Shown piece after piece: positions 25,497 through 32,713 of a stretch of 43,875 nt of DNA. The position numbers were made by a program, and so were the translations under genes. Within the stretch, counting starts at the first letter, position 1; each line of letters opens with the position of its first letter. Source of the stretch: Verrucomicrobiota bacterium (GTDB lineage: Bacteria; Verrucomicrobiota; Verrucomicrobiia; Limisphaerales; JAEYXS01); NCBI GenBank assembly GCA_030834415.1, contig JAURFH010000006.1, forward strand, positions 1-43,875, given 5' to 3'. Under the pieces are notes generated by a model. It had not been told where the DNA came from. It ran no database searches and was given only the letters and a program-made list of their open reading frames with translations.

Positions 25497-27257
25497 CTAC
25501 TCTTTCTTCTTCTTGCCGCCTTTGCCTTTCGGAGCGGCGGCGGCAGTTTCACCATAAGCGGGGTTGGAGTTCCATGGTAAAACCATCGCGCGGTTCGCCC
25601 AGTCTTCCCATTGCTTGATCATCTTTTTGGTGAGGGCGGGTTGCTGCTCGCTGAGATCTTTGGTTTCCGTGCGGTCGGCTTCCATGTCGTAGAGTTCCCA
25701 TGCGCCGGCGGGGCCTTTGGCGACGAGTTTCCATTTGCCATCGCGGACGGCGCGATTGCCCTCGTGCTCGAAGAAGATGGGTTGCGGACGGGACAGGGGT
25801 TTGCCTTCAAAGGCGGGTTTCAGGCTGATGCCTTCCATGGGAGTGATGGCGTGGCCTTGCAATTCTTTGGGATATTTCGCGCCGGAGAGATCCACACAGG
25901 TGGCCATGATGTCGATCAGATGGGCCGGAGTGGTGACGAACTGATTCTTCTGCCGGGAGGAGATTCCCTTCGGCCAATGGGCGATGAGTGGGGAGCTGAC
26001 GCCACCTTCGTGTTCCCAGTGCTTGTACTCGCGGAAAGGGGTGTTGCTGACGTTTGCCCAGCCGCGACCATAGCCGATGTAAGTATCCGCTGCGCCGGGC
26101 AGCACGCCGTATCCCTGACGCATAGGATAACCATCGCGGGTCTGTTTCGGGATCATGTCCGGCTGCAGGTCGGTGGCGGCCATGGGCGGGAGGGAGGGTT
26201 TGTCGGCGCGGGGCTTGGCCTCGTTCTTGGCATTGCGGCCCATCTGCTCGGCGCAACCGCCGTTATCCTGCAGGAAGAGGATGAGGGTGTTGTCGTAAAT
26301 TTTTTGTCGTTTCAATTCGCTGACGACGCGGCCGATGCCCTGGTCCATGCAATCGACCATGGCGGCATAGACTTCCATGCAACGGGCTTCGAAGGCTTTG
26401 TCCTTCACATCGCTCCATTCTTCGGCCTGAGGGGTGAGGTTCCATTTCGCATCGATGATGCCGAGCTGTTTCAATTTTTCCCAACGGGCGGCGCGAATGG
26501 GGGCGAAGCCACCGTCATATTTGCCTTTGTATTTGGCGATGTCGGCGGGCTTGGCGTGCATGGGCCAGTGGGCGGCGGTGTAGGCCATGTAGAGGAAGAA
26601 GGGCTCGTCCTTGTGCTGCTTCAGGTGGTCACCGATGAAGCGGGTGGAGTTATCCGTGATGGCGTCCGTGTAGTAATACTCCTTGGGTTTGTATTCTTTG
26701 TCCGCGAAGGGGGAGATGAGTTCGTTATCGCGGGCGAGGGAGTTGGGGTCGTAGAAACTGCCGGCGCCGTGGATGGTGCCGTAGAAGCGGTCGAAGCCGC
26801 GCTGGATGGGCCAGTTCTTCTTGTCGGGACTGGGCTTCGTGGCTTCGTTCGGGGTCACGTGCCATTTGCCAGCCATGTAGGTGCGGTAACCGGCGGGCTT
26901 CAGGGCTTGGGCGATGGTGACGCAGCTTTGATTCAGATCGCCGGCGTAACCAGGGCCGCCGCGTTGACTCCAGGCATCCACCATGTGGCCGATGCCAGCC
27001 TGGTGAGAGTAAAGGCCGGTGAGGAGCGAGGCGCGCGTGGGACAGCAGCGACCGGTGTTGTAGAATTGGGTGAAGCGCACGCCGCCTTTGGCGAGCCCAT
27101 CGAGATTGGGGGTGTTGATCTCACTGCCGTAACAACCGAGATCTGAGAAGCCCATGTCATCGGACATGATGAGGATGATGTTCGGGCGCGAGGTAGCCGT
27201 GTGTCCGACCGTAGCCAATGACAACAATGCCACAAGAAACGCAGCGAGGGATTTCAT
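25497..27257 (-). CDS. Secreted type I sulfatase, CCPTR type, poly-Lys tail
   Basis: 586 aa, the longest sulfatase here. Signal peptide 1-20. The formylglycine site is Cys71 in C-C-P-T-R. G-K-W-H-V-T is present, and the metal site reads L-Q-D-N-G-G. As in the sulfatase at 7710, an insertion of about 65 residues with several R-x-x-Y-P and Y-G-x-G-W-A-N patterns separates the D-N-G-G from the K-H-W-E-H-E-G-G motif. The C-terminus is P-K-G-K-G-G-K-K-K-K-E. It is probably a paralogue of the genes at 7710 and 9467, although it lies 14 kb away in a separate transcription unit with the unknown secreted protein. Confidence 0.95.
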   Translation of the reverse strand: MKSLAAFLVALLSLATVGHTATSRPNIILIMSDDMGFSDLGCYGSEINTPNLDGLAKGGVRFTQFYNTGRCCPTRASLLTGLYSHQAGIGHMVDAWSQRGGPGYAGDLNQSCVTIAQALKPAGYRTYMAGKWHVTPNEATKPSPDKKNWPIQRGFDRFYGTIHGAGSFYDPNSLARDNELISPFADKEYKPKEYYYTDAITDNSTRFIGDHLKQHKDEPFFLYMAYTAAHWPMHAKPADIAKYKGKYDGGFAPIRAARWEKLKQLGIIDAKWNLTPQAEEWSDVKDKAFEARCMEVYAAMVDCMDQGIGRVVSELKRQKIYDNTLILFLQDNGGCAEQMGRNAKNEAKPRADKPSLPPMAATDLQPDMIPKQTRDGYPMRQGYGVLPGAADTYIGYGRGWANVSNTPFREYKHWEHEGGVSSPLIAHWPKGISSRQKNQFVTTPAHLIDIMATCVDLSGAKYPKELQGHAITPMEGISLKPAFEGKPLSRPQPIFFEHEGNRAVRDGKWKLVAKGPAGAWELYDMEADRTETKDLSEQQPALTKKMIKQWEDWANRAMVLPWNSNPAYGETAAAAPKGKGGKKKKE

Positions 27258-27355
27258 GGTGTGAGCTTAGCGCTGACGAGTGGAGTGAATCAATGCCAAG
27301 CGTCCACGAATGCCTTGGTGAAATGCACGTTGGTATTCTGGTAGGGTTAATCTTC

Positions 27356-27501
27356 TGTCGCTACGCGACAGTGCATTTACTTGCCCTAATCGGCGGCTTT
27401 AAAAGCCGCCGCTAGGAATCTTCCGTGCCTAGCGGCACGGGGCAAAAGACTGAAGAGGTGCTGTTGGTGTTTTTAGACGTTGCTGTGCCCGAGACGGGCA
27501 C
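27356..27501. repeat. Cluster of four short hairpins
   Basis: Four perfect or near-perfect inverted repeats lie in 146 bp of the 255-bp spacer 27258-27512. They are a 6-bp stem at 27356-27370, a 10-bp stem around one centre base at 27391-27411 (CGGCGGCTTT and its complement), a 7-bp stem at 27423-27440 and a 7-bp stem at 27485-27501. The last lies just after the stop of the pectate-lyase candidate and may serve as its terminator, though no U tract follows. The group looks like a set of palindromic intergenic units. Confidence 0.6.
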
Positions 27502-27512
27502 GCTCCGCTTGG

Positions 27513-29000
27513 TCACTTCGTCTGGCGCAAGTATTCGCAGAGGATGCTGACGTTTTTGATGAAGGTCTCGGATTGGATGACGCCTTCGGGGGAAGCTTTT
27601 TTATGGCCTTTCATGGAGCGGGCATCGATCCAGGCGCCGCGTGAATCCATGCTGGCTATGATGGCTTTTACTTCGGCTGGTGTAGCGCTGATGCGTTCGC
27701 TAGCGGGTGGCTCGTGGCGGTCGCCGCCGTTTTTCAAGCGGTTGTATTCGGCCTCGATTTGTTCAATGCGGGAATCGACGATGAAGCCGTAGTGGTCCGG
27801 GGCTTTGCTGAAATCGTAGGTGAGATGGTAGGCTTTGCCATCGACGTAGAAGCACAGGGGCTTGTTGGTCTTGAGTTCGTAGAAGCGGGCGAGGCGGCCG
27901 TCACGCAGTTTGGATTTCTTGAGATAGGCGAGCGCCTTGGGAAAGGGCTCGAGATATTTTGCGTCACCTGTCTTGCGGTAGAGCAGGATAAGGCTTTCGA
28001 GGGCGTATTCGGATTCCAGACTGCTGATGGCGGGGGGCTCGAATTTACGTTCCCAGACGGGTTGCATCTTGGAATCGTATTGCTGGCCCCAGGCGGGTTG
28101 GGGATCGGGCAACTGCGCGAGGAGGAAGAAATCGCCGGTGCGCTTGGCGGCGGCGAGGAAGCGGTCATCGCCGTAGATCTCGTGCGCGAGGAGCATGGTC
28201 TGCATGACGCAGCCGGAGATGTTGTCGTTGATGTGATAGATGCCGGTCCAGTCGTTCGGCCAGGTGCGAGACCACGTGGCGGGATAGGAGGCCTTGATAA
28301 CAGGGAAGGCACGCACGTCGTAGCCCGTGGGGAAGCGGTCGTAATTATGGGTGAAGGCACCGATGGGGTATTGGGAGGTGAGGATGGATTTCGCGGCGTA
28401 GTTGATGCAGTCCTTGAGCGCGGCGTCTTTGAAACCAGTCACTTTGTCCAAGCGCATCAGGAAACGCAGAGCGGCGGGCGAGGTGTCGTCATCGAGCATC
28501 GTGAGGTTCTTGAGGTCTCGACCGGATTTGGGCGGGCGATGGCTGGGGTTATCGCGGTAAGCCTCGCCAGCGCGTTTTGCGGAGTCCATTTCCACACTGT
28601 AATACCAGCCGCCGGAAAGGCGTTGGCCTTTGACAAGGACGTTGCCAGCAGCGCGCGCGGCATCGAGATACTGTTTGTCGCCCGTGACCTCATAGACCTC
28701 GAGCAAGGCCTCGCCAACGGATGGCGTGCCTGGTGGTTGGACCCAACTGGAGGTCTTGGAGGTTTCGCCTTCGCCTTCGCTGAAGCGTAGGTCGCGGCTG
28801 TGGCGCCAGGCGTAGCCGCCGGAGTTGGAGCAGTTCTGGGCGTAGAAGGTGGCGGCTTTTTTCAGGGCGGCTTCGACAGTGGCGCGGGTGGGGTCGGCCG
28901 CGCTGGCAGCCATACTGGGTAACGATTTGGCGAAAAGACAGGAGCCGAGGGTGAGTTGGGCAAAACGACGCCGGGTGATGCGCTTGGCCGGGGAAGTCAT
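27513..29000 (-). CDS. Tat-exported PL10-like pectate lyase candidate
   Basis: 495 aa. The N-terminus has a twin-arginine signal (T-R-R-R-F-A-Q-L-T-L-G) with cleavage probably near residue 32. The mature protein is an all-alpha-toroid-like chain with G-G-Y-A-W, S-V-G-E-A-L-L-E-V-Y, G-G-W-Y-Y-S, D-D-D-T, Q-P-A-W-G-Q-Q-Y-D and L-A-R-F-Y-E-L-K-T-N. This run of blocks is what I know from the polysaccharide lyase family 10 (pectate lyase, beta-elimination of polygalacturonate), though the match is from memory. It fits the uronate theme suggested by the iduronate-sulfatase-like enzyme. It stands alone, 255 bp from the sulfatase at 27257, and is divergent from rpsB. If not PL10 it would still be an (alpha/alpha)n toroid enzyme. 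Confidence 0.75.
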   Translation of the reverse strand: MTSPAKRITRRRFAQLTLGSCLFAKSLPSMAASAADPTRATVEAALKKAATFYAQNCSNSGGYAWRHSRDLRFSEGEGETSKTSSWVQPPGTPSVGEALLEVYEVTGDKQYLDAARAAGNVLVKGQRLSGGWYYSVEMDSAKRAGEAYRDNPSHRPPKSGRDLKNLTMLDDDTSPAALRFLMRLDKVTGFKDAALKDCINYAAKSILTSQYPIGAFTHNYDRFPTGYDVRAFPVIKASYPATWSRTWPNDWTGIYHINDNISGCVMQTMLLAHEIYGDDRFLAAAKRTGDFFLLAQLPDPQPAWGQQYDSKMQPVWERKFEPPAISSLESEYALESLILLYRKTGDAKYLEPFPKALAYLKKSKLRDGRLARFYELKTNKPLCFYVDGKAYHLTYDFSKAPDHYGFIVDSRIEQIEAEYNRLKNGGDRHEPPASERISATPAEVKAIIASMDSRGAWIDARSMKGHKKASPEGVIQSETFIKNVSILCEYLRQTK

Positions 29001-29080
29001 GGGCCAATACTGGAGATTTAAACGCTAGCTGGCAAGCGGTTGCCAAGGTTGAAAAGCACGTTTATCCCGTAAATAAAGGA

Positions 29081-29108
29081 TTGCACCGGGACCTGCCTTT
29101 GGTATCTT
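29081..29108 (+). promoter_or_regulatory. Candidate rpsB operon promoter
   Basis: TTGCAC (29081-29086), 16 bases, TATCTT (29103-29108). Start of transcription would be near 29115, leaving a leader of about 170 bases before rpsB. The -10 box is identical to that proposed at 14126. Confidence 0.5.
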
Positions 29109-29114
29109 GCCGCC

Positions 29115-29286
29115 TCTTTTCGGCTGGTCTGCCATTGGTGGACGGGACGATGAGAGAGTTGCAACGACCTTAATATCAAGCCTTTATCGTGTAGGTAAGG
29201 GTGGTCACAACAACATCAAATAATAATCCTGTGTTCCGCAGGATGACCGGTATCAATCCGGTTCTTAACAAAGGGAAAATAAGTAA
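29115..29286 (+). promoter_or_regulatory. rpsB 5' leader with two adjacent hairpins
   Basis: The leader has no open frame of note. Two stems sit close to the start codon: ATCCTG/CAGGAT at 29226-29244 (7-base loop) and ACCGG/CCGGT at 29246-29262 (7-base loop), separated by one base. An AAGGGA ribosome-binding site follows at about 29271. Ribosomal protein leaders in other bacteria are often autoregulatory, and this could be such a site for S2. That is an inference. Confidence 0.45.
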
Positions 29287-30111
29287 ATGGCAACGAACGT
29301 AGGTATCAAAGAGCTCCTGGAATCAGGCGTTCATTTCGGTCATCAAACCCGCCGCTGGAATCCGAAGATGAAGCGTTTCATCTTCGACGCCCGTAACGGC
29401 ATCCATATCATCGACCTGAGCCAGACGGTCTCCCAGCTCGAAACCGCTTGTGACTTCCTTTCCAAGCTGGTGTTGGGTGGCGGCAAAGTGCTCTTCGTGG
29501 GCACCAAAAAGCAGGCGCAAGAAGCGGTCAAAGAATCTGCCGCAGCTTGTGGACAATTTTACATCACGGAACGCTGGTTGGGCGGTACGTTGACCAACCT
29601 CAAGACGATCAAGCGCTCGCTGGCCCGTCTGAAGCAGATCGAGAAGATGGAGACGGATGGCTCGATCAATGATTACGTGAAGCAGGAGCAATCCATGATC
29701 CGCCGTGAGGCCGCCCGTCTGGTGAAGAACCTGGACGGTATCCGCACGATGGACCAGCAGCCGGACGCGATGTTCATCGTGGACATCAAGCGCGAGCACA
29801 ACGCGGTGGCCGAAGGCCGTCGCTTGGGCATCCCCATCGTGGCCATCGTGGACACGAACGCGGATCCGGATCTGGTGGACTACCCGATTGCCGCGAACGA
29901 CGACGCGATCCGTTCCTTGCGCTTGATCTTGGGTGCGGTGACCAACTCGGTCCAGTCCGCCCGGGCGGAGTTCGAAGCGAAGAATGCACGCCGCAAGCGT
30001 GACGAAGAAGAGAAGCGCCAAGCTGCTGCTGATGCTGCCGCCGCCGCTGCTGCTGCCGCTCCGGCGGAAGCTGCTGCCCCGGCGAGTGCCGCTCCGACAG
30101 CTACGGCTTAA
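29287..30111 (+). CDS. rpsB: 30S ribosomal protein S2
   Basis: 274 aa. The N-terminus M-A-T-N-V-G-I-K-E-L-L-E-S-G-V-H-F-G-H and the segments W-N-P-K-M, G-G-T-L-T-N and D-P-D-L-V-D-Y-P-I-A-A-N-D-D-A are diagnostic of S2, a component of the 30S head needed for S1 binding. Residues after about 235 form a Lys/Glu-rich then Ala/Pro-rich tail absent from the E. coli protein (241 aa). It starts the rpsB-tsf-pyrH-frr block and has AAGGGA about 10 bases before ATG. Confidence 0.98.
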   Translation: MATNVGIKELLESGVHFGHQTRRWNPKMKRFIFDARNGIHIIDLSQTVSQLETACDFLSKLVLGGGKVLFVGTKKQAQEAVKESAAACGQFYITERWLGGTLTNLKTIKRSLARLKQIEKMETDGSINDYVKQEQSMIRREAARLVKNLDGIRTMDQQPDAMFIVDIKREHNAVAEGRRLGIPIVAIVDTNADPDLVDYPIAANDDAIRSLRLILGAVTNSVQSARAEFEAKNARRKRDEEEKRQAAADAAAAAAAAAPAEAAAPASAAPTATA

Positions 30112-30136
30112 GCAAGACGGGAAATTTCACTTGTGC

Positions 30137-30173
30137 AAGAGCCGGCGGGGGAACAACCCCTTGTCCGGCTCTT
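30137..30173 (+). terminator. Hairpin between rpsB and tsf
   Basis: AAGAGCCGG pairs with CCGGCTCTT across 30137-30173, with an inner GGGG/CCCC pairing. The stem is long, but no U tract follows, so it is more likely an attenuating or RNA-processing hairpin than a full terminator, allowing tsf to be read from the rpsB promoter. Confidence 0.5.
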
Positions 30174-30203
30174 CACTGTTCAACACAACGAGAGATAATT
30201 GAT

Positions 30204-31034
30204 ATGGCTGAAATCACTGCTGCCTCAGTAGGCAAATTGAGAGAAATGACGGGTGCTGGCTTGATGGATTGCAAGAAGGCGCTGACCGAATCGAATGGCG
30301 ATCTGGAAGCCGCCGTGGATATCATCCGCAAGAAGGGCGGAGCGATCGCCGGCAAGAAGGCGTCCCGCGATACGAACGAGGGCGTGATCGCGCAGCACAT
30401 CATGGCAGGCTCCAAGGTGGGCGTGCTGGTGGAAGTGAACTGCGAGACGGATTTCGTGGGCAAGAACGAGTCCTTCCGCGCGTTCTGCGATGAAGTGGCG
30501 AAGCGTCTGGCGGAGAATCCGTCGGTCGATCTCGAAGCGTTCCGCACGGAGCAGGTGGGCAAGGTGGGCGAGAACATCAAGATCTCCCGCCATCACCGCA
30601 TCGAAGTGCAGGGCAATGGCCTGGTGGCGGCATACATCCACACGGGCGCCAAGGTGGGCGTGTTGGTGGAAGTGGGCGCCGGCAAGGAAGGCACGTCGGG
30701 CACGGAAGACTTCAAGCAGCTCGTCCGCGACATCACGTTGCAGATCGCCGCAGCCAGCCCGTCAGCCGTTTCCCGCGAGCAACTGGACCAGGCCGTGGTG
30801 GCCAAGGAAAAGGAGATCGCCGAGGAGCAAGCCAAGGGCAAGCCCGCGATGGCGATCGCCAAGATCGTGGAAGGCAAGCTGGAGAAGTTCTACCAGACGA
30901 CCTGCCTCGTGGACCAGGGCTTCGTGAAGCGCAACAGCGAGATCACGATCAAGGAACACGTGGCCGCCGTGGGCAAGCAGCTTGGTGACGAGATTGTCAT
31001 CCGCCGCTTCGTGCGTTTCCAGGTGGGTGCCTAA
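30204..31034 (+). CDS. tsf: Elongation factor Ts
   Basis: 276 aa. The N-terminal UBA-like domain reads V-G-K-L-R-E-M-T-G-A-G-L-M-D-C-K-K-A-L, followed by the E-x-N-C-E-T-D-F-V motif that contacts EF-Tu, and A-A-x-x-P-x-x-V in the core. The role is guanine nucleotide exchange on EF-Tu in the cytoplasm. The length is close to the E. coli protein (283 aa). GAGAG lies about 9 bases before ATG. It is followed by a strong terminator hairpin, so pyrH may need its own promoter. Confidence 0.98.
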   Translation: MAEITAASVGKLREMTGAGLMDCKKALTESNGDLEAAVDIIRKKGGAIAGKKASRDTNEGVIAQHIMAGSKVGVLVEVNCETDFVGKNESFRAFCDEVAKRLAENPSVDLEAFRTEQVGKVGENIKISRHHRIEVQGNGLVAAYIHTGAKVGVLVEVGAGKEGTSGTEDFKQLVRDITLQIAAASPSAVSREQLDQAVVAKEKEIAEEQAKGKPAMAIAKIVEGKLEKFYQTTCLVDQGFVKRNSEITIKEHVAAVGKQLGDEIVIRRFVRFQVGA

Positions 31035-31052
31035 AAGGTATCGTTTTCAGAG

Positions 31053-31083
31053 ACCGGCTGCTCTTCGGGGCAGCCGGTTTTTT
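31053..31083 (+). terminator. Rho-independent terminator after tsf
   Basis: ACCGGCTGC and GCAGCCGGT form a 9-bp stem around an 8-base loop, followed directly by a run of five further T residues (31079-31083). Confidence 0.85.
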
Positions 31084-31118
31084 GTTGTCCCGGGGTGGCA
31101 AACCTTCGGCAACATTGA

Positions 31119-31952
<834 letters not shown>

Positions 31953-31980
31953 AAATTTAAGACGAGACAGGAGAATATAT

Positions 31981-32541
31981 ATGCCAATCGACGACATTTT
32001 ACTGGAAGCAGAGGAAAAGATGCAGAAGACCGAAGAGGTCGTGCAGCATGAGTTTTCCGGGGTGCGCACGGGCAAGGCTTCAGCCTCGCTGGTGGAAAAC
32101 ATCCTGGCGGATGTCTATGGCTCCCAGATGCGCATCCGTGAGCTTGCCGGCATCACCACGCCGGAAGCCCGCGTGATCATGATCCAGCCGTGGGATGCCA
32201 CGACGGTGACGGCGATCGAGAAGGCCATCCAGAAGGCCAACCTCGGGCTTAACCCGGTGACGGACAAGAAAGTGCTCCGCATCGTGTTGCCAGAGCTGAG
32301 CCAGGAGCGTCGTGAGGAATTTGTGAAAGCGGTGAAGAACATGACGGAGAAAGCCCGCGTGGCGGTGCGTCATGTGCGTCGTGATACGATTGAAGCGCTC
32401 AAGAAAGAGGGCAAGGCCGGTGGGGTGACGGAGGACGATGTGAAGGCCGCCGAGAAAGAAGTGCAGAAGCTCACGGATGATTACATCGCCAAGATCGACA
32501 AGCATCTGGCGCATAAGGAAAAAGAGATCATGACGGTGTGA
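31981..32541 (+). CDS. frr: Ribosome recycling factor
   Basis: 186 aa, matching the usual 185. It begins with a helical domain that contains V-R-T-G-K-A-S-A-S-L-V and ends with D-D-Y-I-A-K-I-D-K-H-L-A-H-K-E-K-E-I-M, both diagnostic. With EF-G it splits post-termination ribosomes. AGGAG is 8 bases before ATG. The gene closes the operon and is followed by a terminator. Confidence 0.98.
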   Translation: MPIDDILLEAEEKMQKTEEVVQHEFSGVRTGKASASLVENILADVYGSQMRIRELAGITTPEARVIMIQPWDATTVTAIEKAIQKANLGLNPVTDKKVLRIVLPELSQERREEFVKAVKNMTEKARVAVRHVRRDTIEALKKEGKAGGVTEDDVKAAEKEVQKLTDDYIAKIDKHLAHKEKEIMTV

Positions 32542-32565
32542 GTGCGTTTTAGATTTATTGAAATG

Positions 32566-32594
32566 AAAAGGGCCGCAGAGATGCGGCCCTTTTT
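32566..32594 (+). terminator. Rho-independent terminator after frr
   Basis: AAAAGGGCCGCA pairs with TGCGGCCCTTTTT around GAGA. The T run on the 3' side and A run on the 5' side make it usable in both directions. Confidence 0.9.
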
Positions 32595-32597
32595 ATT

Positions 32598-32656
32598 TTG
32601 CCCCAGCGGGGCAAGTGAGGGTAGCCACGGGTTCCCTCTGGCCACCCGTGGCTACC
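32598..32656. repeat. Two inverted repeats (REP-like)
   Basis: A perfect 7-bp stem TTGCCCC/GGGGCAA (32598-32614) is followed by a perfect 13-bp stem, GTAGCCACGGGT extended by one pair (32620-32656, 11-base loop). They lie between the frr terminator and the stop of the beta-helix gene. Confidence 0.65.
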
Positions 32657-32713
32657 GGCAAACGCACCTTCGGGGCTAAAGAACAAGATTAATAAGGCTG
32701 GTGAAAACCGTTA

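Noticed and set aside
25611-27146. A 511-codon open frame on the + strand
   Set aside because: It lies fully antisense to the 25497 sulfatase, is rich in Gly, Val and Ala from GC-biased third positions, and has no recognisable domain.
27258-27512. A CRISPR-like repeat array
   Set aside because: The four palindromes differ in sequence and spacing, and no direct repeat with regular spacers is present.
27714-28790. A 358-codon open frame on the + strand
   Set aside because: It is antisense to the PL10-like gene and shows the same composition artefact.
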